Part shown: positions 16,607-25,691 of the stretch, in pieces
How positions within the stretch are numbered: the stretch's first letter is position 1
Layout of the letters: each line of letters begins with the position of its first letter
Assembly (NCBI RefSeq): GCF_004117935.1
Contig: NZ_SDOY01000154.1
Location: 1 to 64,000, forward strand
Direction: 5' to 3'
Length of the DNA: 64,000 nucleotides
DNA from: Streptomyces roseicoloratus
GTDB lineage: Bacteria > Actinomycetota > Actinomycetes > Streptomycetales > Streptomycetaceae
Notes under the pieces: generated by a model
Told to the model about the DNA's origin: nothing
The model's input: only the letters and a program-made list of their open reading frames with translations
Database searches by the model: none
Translations under genes and position numbers: made by a program

Positions 16607-17529
16607 CCCGGGTCGCGGGAATCGACTGCGGTACGAACTCCATCCGCCTCCTCGTCGCCGACGTCCACCCGGACACCGGCGAACTGGTCGAGCTCGACCG
16701 GCGGATGACGATCGTCCGGCTCGGCCAGGGCGTGGACAGGACCGGCCGGCTCGCGCCCGAGGCACTGGAGCGGACCTTCGCCGCCTGCCGCGCGTACGCC
16801 GAGGTCATCGAGGAGCTCGGCGCGCACACGGTGCGCTTCGTCGCCACCTCCGCCTCCCGCGACGCCGAGAACCGCCAGGACTTCGTGGACGGGGTCGTGG
16901 CGATCCTGGGCGTCGAGCCCGAGGTGATCACCGGCGACCAGGAGGCCGAGTTCTCCTTCACCGGCGCCACCGGCGAGCTGCACGGCGACGACCGCCGCCT
17001 GGTCGTGGACATCGGCGGCGGCTCGACCGAGTTCGTCGTCGGCACCAAGCACGTCGAGGCCGCCCGCTCCGTCGACATCGGCTGCGTACGGCTCACCGAG
17101 CGGCACGTCCGGCACGACCCGCCGACCGCCGAGGAGGTCGCCGCGATCCGCGCCGACGTCCGGGCGGCGATCGACCTGGCCGCCGAGACCGTGCCGATCA
17201 CCGAGACCGAGACCCTGGTCGGCCTGGCCGGCTCGGTCACGACCGTCGCCGCCATCGCGCTGGGTCTGGAGGAGTACGACTCCACGAAGATCCACCACGC
17301 GCGGATCTCCCGCGCGCGCGTCGACGAGGTGGTGGCCCGGCTGCTCGCGTCCACCCACGACGAGCGCGCCGCGATCCCGGTCGTCCACCCCGGCCGGGTC
17401 GACGTGATCATCGCCGGGGCGCTGGTCCTGGCCGAGATCATGGAGCGCACCGGGGCCGCCGAGGTCGTCGTCAGCGAGCACGACATCCTCGACGGCATCG
17501 CGATCAAAACGGCAGAGGATGCCCCATAG
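16603..17529 (+). CDS. Ppx/GppA-family exopolyphosphatase
   Basis: A 308-residue protein with the ASKHA ATPase fold: VAGIDCGTNSIRLLV (phosphate 1), ATSASRDAENRQDFV, VVDIGGGSTEFVVG (phosphate 2) and LAGSVTTVAAIALGL. Members hydrolyse polyphosphate or the pppGpp gamma phosphate. The short, two-domain length is typical of actinobacterial Ppx proteins, several of which prefer short polyphosphate. It is coupled to the DUF501 gene upstream and converges on the relE-type toxin gene after 48 bp. Confidence 0.92.
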   Translation: MTRVAGIDCGTNSIRLLVADVHPDTGELVELDRRMTIVRLGQGVDRTGRLAPEALERTFAACRAYAEVIEELGAHTVRFVATSASRDAENRQDFVDGVVAILGVEPEVITGDQEAEFSFTGATGELHGDDRRLVVDIGGGSTEFVVGTKHVEAARSVDIGCVRLTERHVRHDPPTAEEVAAIRADVRAAIDLAAETVPITETETLVGLAGSVTTVAAIALGLEEYDSTKIHHARISRARVDEVVARLLASTHDERAAIPVVHPGRVDVIIAGALVLAEIMERTGAAEVVVSEHDILDGIAIKTAEDAP

Positions 17530-17577
17530 CGTTCAGCGACAGTCCGGGTGGGTGACGGCGGTGGCGTTCGCCGCGTA

Positions 17578-17847
17578 CTACAGGCTGCGGTAGACGTCCC
17601 GTCGATCGCCCACCTTGACGACGAGGACGACGAGTTCGCCGTCGTTGATCTGGTAGGCGACCCGGTAGCTTCCCACCCGGAGCCGGTAGAGCCCCGACGG
17701 GCCGGTGAGTTTCTTGATGTCGGCGTCCTCGCGGTACGGGTCGTCGCCGAGTGCGGTGAGCGCGGTCAGGATGCGCATGGCGTCGGGCCGGCTGATGGCC
17801 CGGAGCTGTCGCTGCGCCGCCGTAGTGAACCGGAAGGCGTACTTCAC
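17578..17847 (-). CDS. RelE/ParE-family toxin
   Basis: An 89-residue basic protein with the RelE fold: KYAFRFTTAAQRQLRAIS, then a central KKLTGPSGLYRLRVGSYRVAYQI and VVKVGDRRDVYRSL. The G.YRLRVG.YRV.Y strand pair and the C-terminal R..VY are typical of RelE toxins, which cleave ribosome-bound mRNA. Its ATG overlaps the antitoxin stop by 4 bp, the usual antitoxin-first arrangement. It converges on the Ppx gene. Confidence 0.9.
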   Translation of the reverse strand: MKYAFRFTTAAQRQLRAISRPDAMRILTALTALGDDPYREDADIKKLTGPSGLYRLRVGSYRVAYQINDGELVVLVVKVGDRRDVYRSL

Positions 17848-18116
17848 GCCGCCTCGCCGTCACGCTCGGTGAACAGATCCGCCAGTAGCTCCGCCATCGA
17901 CACAGTGGGACCGCCCTCGGCCAGCACTGCTTCGGCTTCGCGCGCCAACATCACGTCAGCCGCTTCCTCCAGCGCTTCGAAGTCCGCGATCGGCACCACG
18001 GCCGCGACCGGAGCGCCGTTGCGCGTGATGACCGTCGGAACGCCTTGTTCGGCCCGATTGATGTGGTCCGCGAGGTGCGCGCGGGCTTCTCGTACGGTCA
18101 CCGTGTTCTCGGTCAT
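17844..18116 (-). CDS. Phd/YefM-family antitoxin
   Basis: A 90-residue protein. The N-terminal half (VTVREARAHLADHINRAEQGVPTVITRNGAPVAAVVPIADF) is the Phd/YefM DNA-binding and dimerisation domain; the acidic C-terminal part should wrap the toxin. It is the first gene of the pair and should autorepress. Its ATG is only 6 nt from a -10 box (TACACT), so the mRNA is probably leaderless, and the promoter overlaps a GTGTAC repeat. Confidence 0.9.
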   Translation of the reverse strand: MTENTVTVREARAHLADHINRAEQGVPTVITRNGAPVAAVVPIADFEALEEAADVMLAREAEAVLAEGGPTVSMAELLADLFTERDGEAA

Positions 18117-18122
18117 GACGCC

Positions 18123-18145
18123 AGTGTACGCGGTTCTGTGTACAC
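18123..18145 (-). promoter_or_regulatory. Leaderless promoter and operator of the toxin-antitoxin pair
   Basis: On the minus strand TACACT (18128-18123) is followed by 6 nt and the antitoxin ATG. GTGTAC occurs at 18124-18129 and again within the palindrome GTGTACAC at 18138-18145, 14 bp apart, overlapping the promoter. This is a plausible binding site for the Phd-type antitoxin. Confidence 0.5.
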
Positions 18146-18306
18146 GCGGGAGCCGGGTTGCGGTGGACGTCCCGCTGGTCGCCCGCCTGTGCGCGCGACC
18201 TCGACGGCACCGCTCGTCCGCCGGCGCCCTCCGTCGGGATCATGCGCGACCCTCCATGGGGTCGCGCTATCCGTCGCATAGCGGGTGCCTATAAGCCCCT
18301 GTGAGC

Positions 18307-18332
18307 GGCCCCTGAAGGGTCCCTGAGGGGCC
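18307..18332. repeat. Inverted repeat in the ndh upstream spacer
   Basis: GGCCCCT (18307-18313) pairs with AGGGGCC (18326-18332). The 578-bp spacer 18117-18694 holds this hairpin, the toxin-antitoxin promoter, and the Rex-type sites; I see no gene in it. Confidence 0.5.
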
Positions 18333-18368
18333 TGTGACGGGCCTCCTGGAGGGGTCTGTCGAAAAGGT

Positions 18369-18386
18369 TCGTGAAGTTCTTCACAA
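18369..18386. promoter_or_regulatory. Rex operator upstream of ndh
   Basis: TCGTGAA-GTTC-TTCACAA fits the Rex operator TTGTGAA-N4-TTCACAA with one mismatch. Rex is the NADH/NAD redox-sensing repressor of respiratory genes in Streptomyces. The site is about 310 bp before the ndh start, so the ndh promoter probably lies well upstream. Confidence 0.65.
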
Positions 18387-18538
18387 GAGAAAGGGCCCTG
18401 ATGGCGCCGATGGAGGGACTTTGGTCCTTCCGAGGGACCCGTCGGGGCCGTTTCGCAGGCGCGGAGGCCGATTCGCTCGTTGTTTCCATCGTGTGAACGC
18501 GCCCTGCGGTTCAGCGTGAAGGAAAGCTCTCCGGGCCA

Positions 18539-18555
18539 GTTCACAAGGGGTGAAC
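18539..18555. promoter_or_regulatory. Second Rex-like palindrome upstream of ndh
   Basis: GTTCACAAGGGGTGAAC is a 5-bp-arm palindrome (GTTCA/TGAAC) containing one exact TTCACAA half-site. A further half-site, TTGTGAA, is at 18643-18649. These may be secondary Rex contacts. Confidence 0.4.
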
Positions 18556-18694
18556 AACGTTCGTCCACGCCCTCCGGTTCCTTTGCTGGACCATGACCTG
18601 GGTCACGTGGGCCGCGGAGTGTAGCAGAGGTCCCTCGCATCCTTGTGAAGGGGCGCACGAGCGACCCCCCTGAGAGGGGTGGATACTCGGATGC

Positions 18695-20080
18695 ATGAGC
18701 ACCACGGAGCGTCCCAGGATCCTCGTAGTAGGCGGCGGGTACGTAGGCCTGTACGCAGCTCGGCGCATCCTCAAGAAGATGCGCTACGCGGAGGCGACCG
18801 TCACGGTCGTCGACCCGCGGTCGTACATGACCTACCAGCCCTTCCTCCCCGAAGCCGCCGCCGGCAGCATCTCGCCGCGCCACGTCGTCGTCCCGCTGCG
18901 ACGCGTCGTGCGCGGAGCGGAGGTGCTCACCGGCCGGGTCACCACCATCGACCAGGACCGCAAGGTCGCCACGATCGCGCCGCTCGTCGGCGAGGCGTAC
19001 GAGCTGCCGTTCGACTACCTGGTCATCGCGATGGGTGCCGTCTCCCGCACCTTCCCGATCCCCGGCCTCGCCGAGCAGGGCATCGGCATGAAGGGCATCG
19101 AGGAGGCCATCGGCCTGCGCAACCACGTCCTCGAGCAGCTCGACAAGGCCGACTCGACGACCGACGAGGAGGTCCGCCGCAAGGCGCTGACCTTCGTCTT
19201 CGTGGGCGGCGGCTTCGCCGGCGCGGAGACCATCGGCGAGGTCGAGGACATGGCCCGCGACGCGGCGAAGTACTACCAGAACGTGAAGCGCGAGGACATG
19301 CGCTTCATCCTGGTCGACGCCGCCGACAAGATCCTTCCCGAGGTCGGCCCGAAGCTCGGCCAGTACGGCAAGGAGCACCTCGAGAGCCGCGGCATCGAGA
19401 TCTACCTGCAGACCTCCATGGACTCCTGCGTCGACGGCCACGTCGTGCTGAAGAACGGCCTCGAGGTCGACTCCAACACGATCGTGTGGACCGCCGGCGT
19501 GAAGCCGAACCCGGCGCTCGCCCGCTTCGGTCTGCCGCTCGGCCCCCGCGGCCACGTGGACTGCAACGAGAAGCTCCAGGTCAACGGCCTCGACCACGTG
19601 TGGGCCGCGGGCGACAACGCCCAGGTCCCGGACCTGGCCGCGATCAAGGCCGGTACCCCGCGCGAGCGCGCCTGGTGCCCGCCGAACGCCCAGCACGCGC
19701 TGCGCCAGGCCAGGATCCTCGGCGACAACGTGGTGGCCGGCATGCGCGGCTTCCCGCAGAAGGACTACGAGCACGCCAACAAGGGTGCCGTCGCGGGCCT
19801 GGGCCTCCACAAGGGCGTCGCGATGATCGTCATGGGCAAGATGAAGATCAAGCTCAAGGGCCGCCTCGCCTGGTACATGCACCGTGGCTACCACGGCATG
19901 GCGATGCCGACCTGGAACCGCAAGATCCGCGTCTTCGCCGACTGGACCCTGGGCATGTTCCTCAAGCGCGAGGTCGTCTCCCTCGGTGCCATCGAGTCGC
20001 CGCGCGAGGAGTTCTACGAGGCGGCCAAGCCCGCCCCGGCGCCGGCCGCCCCGGCGCAGGAGAAGGCCAAGGCCTCGTAA
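18695..20080 (+). CDS. ndh: Type II NADH dehydrogenase
   Basis: A 461-residue single-subunit, non-proton-pumping NADH:quinone oxidoreductase. FAD-binding Rossmann motif RILVVGGGYVGLYAARR (about 8-24), second dinucleotide motif FVFVGGGFAGAETIGE for NADH, and the FAD-contacting VWAAGDNAQVPD near residue 310. The C-terminal amphipathic part (LAWYMHRGYHGMAMP) anchors it to the membrane. ATG 18695 is preferred to the ATG 4 bp upstream, which is out of frame. It is a single gene with Rex-like operators upstream and a strong terminator downstream, as expected for a redox-regulated respiratory gene. Confidence 0.95.
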   Translation: MSTTERPRILVVGGGYVGLYAARRILKKMRYAEATVTVVDPRSYMTYQPFLPEAAAGSISPRHVVVPLRRVVRGAEVLTGRVTTIDQDRKVATIAPLVGEAYELPFDYLVIAMGAVSRTFPIPGLAEQGIGMKGIEEAIGLRNHVLEQLDKADSTTDEEVRRKALTFVFVGGGFAGAETIGEVEDMARDAAKYYQNVKREDMRFILVDAADKILPEVGPKLGQYGKEHLESRGIEIYLQTSMDSCVDGHVVLKNGLEVDSNTIVWTAGVKPNPALARFGLPLGPRGHVDCNEKLQVNGLDHVWAAGDNAQVPDLAAIKAGTPRERAWCPPNAQHALRQARILGDNVVAGMRGFPQKDYEHANKGAVAGLGLHKGVAMIVMGKMKIKLKGRLAWYMHRGYHGMAMPTWNRKIRVFADWTLGMFLKREVVSLGAIESPREEFYEAAKPAPAPAAPAQEKAKAS

Positions 20081-20112
20081 CACCCGCAGTACCCGTCGTA
20101 CGGGCCGTACGA

Positions 20113-20174
20113 CACGCAAGGCCGTAAAAGGGCCGTCCGCCATCCGTGGTGCGGACGGCCCTTCGCGTGTTTTT
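20113..20174 (+). terminator. Rho-independent terminator of ndh
   Basis: AAGGGCCGTCCGC (20128-20140) pairs perfectly with GCGGACGGCCCTT (20151-20163); the outer CACGC/GCGTG extends the stem, and TTTTT follows (20170-20174). Confidence 0.92.
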
Positions 20175-20272
20175 CCCGCCGTTTACCCACGCGCTGACAT
20201 GGCTTCGGCGACGGACGGTGTTCTCCTGGTGACAGGCATTTCTGGGGCACGAGATCACGGAGGTGTTGCACC

Positions 20273-21577
20273 ATGGCCGACGCCGCCTCGCGGCTGACCG
20301 CCCTGGCCGAGGACGTCCTGGGAGCCGGGCTCCCGGTGCGGCTGCGCGCCTGGGACGGCAGCGAAGCCGGCCCAGCCGACGGCCCCGTACTGATCGTGCG
20401 CGACCGCCGCGCCCTGCGCCGACTGCTGTGGAAGCCGGGTGAGCTGGGCCTCGCGCGCGCCTGGGTCGCGGGCGAGATCGACGTCGAGGGCGATCTCTAC
20501 GAGGTCCTGGACCGGCTCGCCGGGTTCGTCTGGGAGCGCGGCGAGGAGTCGCGCGGCGCCCTGGAGACCGTGCGCGACCCGAAGGTGCGGGCGGCGGCCA
20601 CGGCGCTGCTCAGGCTGGCCGGCCCGTTCCCGCCGCCGAAGCCGCCGGCGGAGGAGATGCGCCGCCGCAGCGGCACCCGGCACAGCAAGCGCCGGGACAA
20701 GCAGGCCATCAGTCACCACTACGACGTGGGCAACGACTTCTACGAGCTGGTGCTCGGCCCCTCGATGGTCTACTCGTGCGCGTACTGGACCGACGGCGGC
20801 ACTCTGGAGGAGGCCCAGCGCGACAAGCTGGACCTGATCGCCCGCAAGCTGCGCCTGAGGGAGGGGGACCGGCTGCTCGACGTGGGCTGCGGCTGGGGCT
20901 CCATGGCGATCCACGCGGCCCGGGAGTACGGGGCCCAGGTCGTCGGCATCACCCTCTCGCGGGAGCAGGCGGCCTTCGCCCGCAAGCGGATCGCGGACGA
21001 GGGCCTGACCGACCGGATCGAGATCCGGGTCCAGGACTACCGGGACGTGGACGACGGCCCGTTCGACGCGATCTCCTCCATCGGCATGGCCGAGCACGTC
21101 GGCGCGGAGCGCTACCGGGAGTACGCGGACGTGCTGTACCGGCTGCTCAAGCCGGGCGGGCGGCTGCTCAACCACCAGATCGCGCGCCGCCCGGAGCCCG
21201 ACGAGGAGGCGTACCGGGTGGACGCCTTCATCGACGCGTACGTCTTCCCGGACGGCGAACTGGCCCCGATGGGCCGCACCCTGACGACCCTGGAGGACGC
21301 CGGCTTCGAGGTGCGCGACGTGGAGGCGATCCGCGAGCACTACGCGCTGACGCTGCGCCACTGGGTGGCGAACCTGGAGCGGGAGTGGGACACGGCGGTC
21401 CGGCTGACCTCGCCGGGCCGGTCACGGATCTGGCGCCTCTACATGGCGGCATCGGCGGTGTCCTTCGAACGCAACCGCATCGGCGTCAACCAGTTCCTCG
21501 CGGTCCGCACCCCGGACGCGGGCACGAGCGGGCTGCCGCTGCGGTCGCGGGTGTGGAGCGAGGGCCAGGAGGGCTGA
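20273..21577 (+). CDS. Cyclopropane-fatty-acyl-phospholipid synthase family methyltransferase
   Basis: A 434-residue protein. The N-terminal domain (1-130) is followed by the class I methyltransferase fold: SHHYDVGNDFYELVLG, SMVYSCAYW, LLDVGCGWGSMAIHAA (SAM loop), VVGITLSREQ, SSIGMAEHVG and LNHQIA. It transfers a methylene group from SAM to double bonds of membrane phospholipid acyl chains, at the membrane face. GGAGG is well placed before the ATG. It is monocistronic, closed by a strong hairpin. Confidence 0.92.
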   Translation: MADAASRLTALAEDVLGAGLPVRLRAWDGSEAGPADGPVLIVRDRRALRRLLWKPGELGLARAWVAGEIDVEGDLYEVLDRLAGFVWERGEESRGALETVRDPKVRAAATALLRLAGPFPPPKPPAEEMRRRSGTRHSKRRDKQAISHHYDVGNDFYELVLGPSMVYSCAYWTDGGTLEEAQRDKLDLIARKLRLREGDRLLDVGCGWGSMAIHAAREYGAQVVGITLSREQAAFARKRIADEGLTDRIEIRVQDYRDVDDGPFDAISSIGMAEHVGAERYREYADVLYRLLKPGGRLLNHQIARRPEPDEEAYRVDAFIDAYVFPDGELAPMGRTLTTLEDAGFEVRDVEAIREHYALTLRHWVANLEREWDTAVRLTSPGRSRIWRLYMAASAVSFERNRIGVNQFLAVRTPDAGTSGLPLRSRVWSEGQEG

Positions 21578-21638
21578 CGGCCCCGGAAAGGCCGGTTCCC
21601 AACGGCGTTGGTACGTTCGGAACTTCACGCTCCGGGTA

Positions 21639-21673
21639 GGCGGGGTGCCGGTGTGGACCGGCACCCCGCCTTC
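21639..21673 (+). terminator. Terminator of the cyclopropane synthase gene
   Basis: GGCGGGGTGCCGGT (21639-21652) pairs perfectly with ACCGGCACCCCGCC (21657-21670), with a 4-nt loop, followed by TT. Confidence 0.85.
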
Positions 21674-21726
21674 TCGGGTCCGGATTGTCATGCCTATGTC
21701 GTTCTGCTCGTTCCGAGGGGGAACAC

Positions 21727-22953
21727 TTGCGCCGTCCCAGCCGCCCCGGCCGCCCGAGCCGTCTGCTGCTCGCGCTCGCCGCCGCCGTCGGCCTGCTCGC
21801 CGTCCCGTCACCCGCGGGCGCCGCCGAGGCCCCGGTCACCACGACCGCCACCTTCAACGACCCGTCCGGTGACGCCACCGCCCAGAACCGGGTCCGGGAC
21901 CACATCGTCGACCTCATCGGCCGCGCCCCGGCCGGCTCCACCATCACCGCCGGGCTCTACACCATCACCGACGACACCGTGACCGACGCCCTCGGCGCCG
22001 CGAAGACCCGCGGCGTCGACGTCCGGGTGATCGTCGACCACACCTCCGTCACCATGAGCGGCGGCGAATACGACCGGCTCGCCGCCCGCCTCGGCACCGA
22101 CCGCACCCAGGGCTCCTGGGTCTTCGCCTGCCCGGCCGGCCGCGGCTGCATCGGCTCCCGGCAGCTCCCCGGCGACGCCGACGGCGCCATCAACCACAAC
22201 AAGTTCTGGCTGTTCTCCAGCACCGGCGGCGCCGACGACGTCGTCGTCCAGACCTCCGCCAACATGACCGGCGTCCAGCGCACCGACCTCTTCAACAACG
22301 CCGTCACCATCGTCGACAGCGGCCTCTACGGCATCTACCAGGCCTACTTCGCCGACCTGCTGCACCACGGCTCCTCGACCTCCGGCCTGAGCCACTACTA
22401 CCGGACCCCGGCCAGCGGCACCGGCCCCTACAAGGCGTACTTCTTCCCGCGCAAGGAGGCCTCGGGCACCTCGTACGACAACGACGCCTCCACCGACACG
22501 GTCAAGCTGATCCTCGACAACGTCGGCTGCGCCGGCGGCGCCACCCAGATCCGCATGGCCGCCAACCTCTTCACCCGCGACGAGGTCGCGAGCAAGCTCG
22601 TCTCCCTGAAGAACGCCGGCTGCTCGGTGATCCTCGCCCACGACGGCGCACCCGGCTCGATGGGCGCGGGCGTCGAGTCGGTGATCTCCGGCAAGCTCAC
22701 CCAGCGCGTCCAGTGCCACGAGGACCGCGGCACGGGCGTCGCCAAGGCGGGCCTGCACTCCAAGTACCTGCTGATCGAGGGCACCTACGACGGCGTGACC
22801 GGCCGGAAGCTCGTCTGGACCGGCAGCCACAACTACACCAACCCGGCACTGCGGGCCAACGACGAGACGCTCCTGAAGATCGACCACGCCACTCTCTACG
22901 GCCAGTACAAGGCCAACCACCAGTACCTGATGACGTACTGCGCGGGCAGCTGA
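21727..22953 (+). CDS. Secreted phospholipase D-like protein
   Basis: About 408 residues from the TTG at 21727 with GAGGGGG upstream; a longer frame from 21685 would put 14 extra residues before the signal peptide. The signal peptide ends SPAGA-AEAP. Two HKD-type motifs are seen: INHNKFWLFSS with downstream QTSANMT, and LHSKYLLIEG with WTGSHN. Such pairs form the PLD active site, so it is a secreted PLD-superfamily phosphodiesterase; the lipid or nucleic-acid substrate cannot be told. Cysteines are paired as expected for an exported protein. It is monocistronic. Confidence 0.85.
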   Translation: MRRPSRPGRPSRLLLALAAAVGLLAVPSPAGAAEAPVTTTATFNDPSGDATAQNRVRDHIVDLIGRAPAGSTITAGLYTITDDTVTDALGAAKTRGVDVRVIVDHTSVTMSGGEYDRLAARLGTDRTQGSWVFACPAGRGCIGSRQLPGDADGAINHNKFWLFSSTGGADDVVVQTSANMTGVQRTDLFNNAVTIVDSGLYGIYQAYFADLLHHGSSTSGLSHYYRTPASGTGPYKAYFFPRKEASGTSYDNDASTDTVKLILDNVGCAGGATQIRMAANLFTRDEVASKLVSLKNAGCSVILAHDGAPGSMGAGVESVISGKLTQRVQCHEDRGTGVAKAGLHSKYLLIEGTYDGVTGRKLVWTGSHNYTNPALRANDETLLKIDHATLYGQYKANHQYLMTYCAGS

Positions 22954-22967
22954 CCCGCGGGAACGCC

Positions 22968-23003
22968 GGAGGGCCGGGCTCCCCTCGGGGAACCCGGCCC
23001 TCC
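22968..23003. terminator. Bidirectional terminator, PLD gene / ABC operon
   Basis: GGAGGGCCGGG (22968-22978) pairs perfectly with CCCGGCCCTCC (22993-23003), in the 86-bp gap between convergent genes. Confidence 0.8.
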
Positions 23004-23039
23004 GTGTGCCGTACCGCGACCCGCCCGGGCCGCGGAGAC

Positions 23040-25568
23040 CTACTCGGCCTTGATCGCGGCCAGCATGTTCAGCTTCGCCGCGCTGCGCGCCGGCCACATC
23101 GCGGCCAGGACGCCGACCAGTCCGGCGAGGAGCAGGAAGATCCCGATCCGGCCCCACGGCAGGACCAGCGCGTAGTCCGGCAGGCTGTTCCTCAGCGTCT
23201 CGCCGATCGCCCAGCCGAGGAAGGAGCCGAGGGCGATGCCGACCACCGCGCCGAACAGCGAGATGACCACGGCCTCCAGACGGACCATCCGCTTCACCCG
23301 GCGCCGGTCGAGACCGATCGCCCGCAGCATGCCGATCTCCTGCTGCCGCTCGAAGACCGACATCGCCAGGGTGTTGACGACACCGAGCACCGCGATGATC
23401 AGGGCCATCGCCAGCAGGCCGTACATGATGTTCAGCATCATGTTGATGACGCCGCCGAACGCGTCCCGCATGTCCTTCTTGTCCATGACGGTCATCGCCG
23501 GGTTGTCGCCGAGCGCCTTCATCACGGCCTTCTCGGCCGCGGCCGACGGGCCGCCGTCCATCTTCACGAAGATCTGCGGGATGTACGGCTTGGGGTCGTG
23601 GGCGTTGAGGACCTTCACGTCCAGGACCAGCGGCGAGACGAACTCGCTGGCCTCGTAGACCGCGCCGACCGTCAGCGCGCCCTTCTTCTTGTCGGAGAAC
23701 TCGACCGGCAGCGTCGTGCCGACCTTCCAGCCCCGCTTCTCGGCCGTCTTGTCGTCGACCGCGACCCGGCCCTCGGCGAGCGTGCCGAGCGAGCCGTCCA
23801 CGACGTGGAGGTTGAGCACCTTCTCGACGTCGCCCGGCGTGACGCCGGAGACGGACTTGAAGTCGCCCTTCACCTGGACCCAGCCGGCCTGCTGCGGCGA
23901 GACCGCCGTGGCGCCCGGGGTCTTCTTCACGGCGTCCAGCGCGGCCTGGTTCAGGCCCTCGCCGCTCGCCATGGTGATCATGTAGTCGGCCTTGATCTGG
24001 TCGGTCGTCATCCGGTCCACGGCCGAGCCGACCGTGGCGCCGAGCACCGACAGACCGGTGACCAGGGTGAGGCCGATGGCCAGCGCGGAGGCGGTGGCGC
24101 CGGTGCGGCGCGGGTTGCGGACCGCGTTCTGGCCGGCCAGGGTGCCCGCCACGCCGAAGGCCTTCAGGACCGGGCGGGCCAGCGCGATCACCGGACGGGA
24201 CAGCAGCGGGATCAGCACGATCACGCCGATGAGGGCGAGGAACGCGCCGCCGGCGATCATCATCCGGCCGTCCTCGCCGCCCTTAGAGGCACCGAAGGCG
24301 ATGGCGCCGACGCCGAGGGCGGTGACGATCGCGCCGATGGTGTTCCGCACGACCAGGGACTTCGTGGTGGCCACCGCGTGGACGCTGCTCATCGCGGCGA
24401 CCGGCGGGATCTTCGCGGCCCGGCGGCCCGGCAGGAACGCCGCCAGCATGGTGACGAGGACGCCGACGGCGAGCGCCGACACCAGCGGGGTCGTGCCGAT
24501 GACCAGGTCACCGGCCGGGACCTTGAGCCCGAAGGCGTTCATGGCGCCGCGCAGAGCCGCGGCGAGGCCGATGCCGAGCCCGAAGCCGACGAGCGAGGCC
24601 ACCAGGCCGACCAGACCGGCCTCCGCGAGCACGGAACGGGTGATCTGCTTGCGCGAGGCGCCCACGGCGCGCATCAGCGCGAGCTCCTTGGTGCGCTGGG
24701 CGACCAGCATGGTGAAGGTGTTGGAGATCAGGAAGACGCCGACGAAGAGCGCGATGGCGGCGAAGCCGAGCAGCATCTGGTTGAGCGCGCCGAGGCCCGC
24801 CTCGATGTCCTTGGCCTGCTGGTCGGCGAGCTCCTGGCCGGTCCGGGCGTCGGCCTGGTCGCCGACGACCGGCTTCACGGCCGCGAGGATCCTGTCGGCG
24901 TCCGCGCCCGGCTCGGCGCTGACGTTGACGTCCATGAAGTGGCCGGGCCGCAGGAACAGCTTCTGGGCGACGTCGGTGTCGAACAGCACGAGGCTGCCGC
25001 CGGCGTTCACGGCGCCGTCCTCGGTGGTGAAGACACCGGCGAGGGTGTAGGTCTCGACGGGGCCGTTGGTGGCCACGCGGACCTTGTCGCCGACCTTGTA
25101 TCCGCCCTTGTCGGCGGTCTCCTTGTCGAGCGCGATCTGGTCGTCCTCGACGGGGCCCGCGCCGCTGACGAAGGCGTACGCGGAGTCCTTGCCGTCCTTG
25201 CCGGGCGCGAAGTTGGTGCCCTTGTTGGACCAGCCGGCGCCGATCAGCTTGCCGTCCTTGTCCGGGACGCCGGCGAAGCCGTGCACGCGGCCGGTGGCCT
25301 CGGTGACGCCGTCGAGGGCCTCGATCTTCCGCCGGGTCTCCTCGGAGAGGCCGGGCGTGGCGTTGGGGTCGTTCTGGTTCGGCGCCGCGCTGACGGCGAC
25401 GGCGATGTCGTCGTAGCTCTTGGCGGACTGGCTGCGGAAGGCCTGGGAGAGGGTGTCGGTGAAGACGAGGGTGCCGGACACGAAGGCCACGCCGAGCATC
25501 ACGGCGAGGACGGTCATCAGCAGCCTGGCCTTGTGCGCGAGCACATTGCGCAGGGCGGTACGGAGCAT
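23040..25568 (-). CDS. ABC transporter permease, FtsX/MacB type (two FtsX domains)
   Basis: An 842-residue permease. A first transmembrane helix (LLMTVLAVMLGVAFVSGTLVF) is followed by an extracytoplasmic MacB-type domain, then three helices, a four-helix middle block, a second extracytoplasmic domain (about 500-700) and a final FtsX helix triad ending LAAMWPARSAAKLNMLAAIKAE. The two halves are duplicated FtsX domains, as in the actinobacterial DUF214-type permeases. With the ATPase encoded 123 bp upstream it forms an exporter or lipid/peptide-handling system; the substrate is unknown. From memory the same pair lies beside bldA in S. coelicolor. Confidence 0.9.
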   Translation of the reverse strand: MLRTALRNVLAHKARLLMTVLAVMLGVAFVSGTLVFTDTLSQAFRSQSAKSYDDIAVAVSAAPNQNDPNATPGLSEETRRKIEALDGVTEATGRVHGFAGVPDKDGKLIGAGWSNKGTNFAPGKDGKDSAYAFVSGAGPVEDDQIALDKETADKGGYKVGDKVRVATNGPVETYTLAGVFTTEDGAVNAGGSLVLFDTDVAQKLFLRPGHFMDVNVSAEPGADADRILAAVKPVVGDQADARTGQELADQQAKDIEAGLGALNQMLLGFAAIALFVGVFLISNTFTMLVAQRTKELALMRAVGASRKQITRSVLAEAGLVGLVASLVGFGLGIGLAAALRGAMNAFGLKVPAGDLVIGTTPLVSALAVGVLVTMLAAFLPGRRAAKIPPVAAMSSVHAVATTKSLVVRNTIGAIVTALGVGAIAFGASKGGEDGRMMIAGGAFLALIGVIVLIPLLSRPVIALARPVLKAFGVAGTLAGQNAVRNPRRTGATASALAIGLTLVTGLSVLGATVGSAVDRMTTDQIKADYMITMASGEGLNQAALDAVKKTPGATAVSPQQAGWVQVKGDFKSVSGVTPGDVEKVLNLHVVDGSLGTLAEGRVAVDDKTAEKRGWKVGTTLPVEFSDKKKGALTVGAVYEASEFVSPLVLDVKVLNAHDPKPYIPQIFVKMDGGPSAAAEKAVMKALGDNPAMTVMDKKDMRDAFGGVINMMLNIMYGLLAMALIIAVLGVVNTLAMSVFERQQEIGMLRAIGLDRRRVKRMVRLEAVVISLFGAVVGIALGSFLGWAIGETLRNSLPDYALVLPWGRIGIFLLLAGLVGVLAAMWPARSAAKLNMLAAIKAE

Positions 25569-25691
25569 GGCGGGAGTCCTGTGGAGGAAGGGGGCGGGTC
25601 GGCCCGGGCCGGGAGGGCCGGGGCGGAGCCCCGGGGGAGGAGGTGAGGCGGACCGGGACCGTCGGCGGGCTGCCGGGCGGGTCCCGGGGCC

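Noticed and set aside
17578..18116. Toxin-antitoxin pair as the edge of a mobile island
   Set aside because: No integrase, tRNA-edge repeat or composition change flanks it; simple two-gene insertion at most.
22713..25646. 977-residue plus-strand open frame across the ABC permease gene
   Set aside because: Arg/His/Asp-rich antisense of a gene with clear FtsX helices; no family motif.
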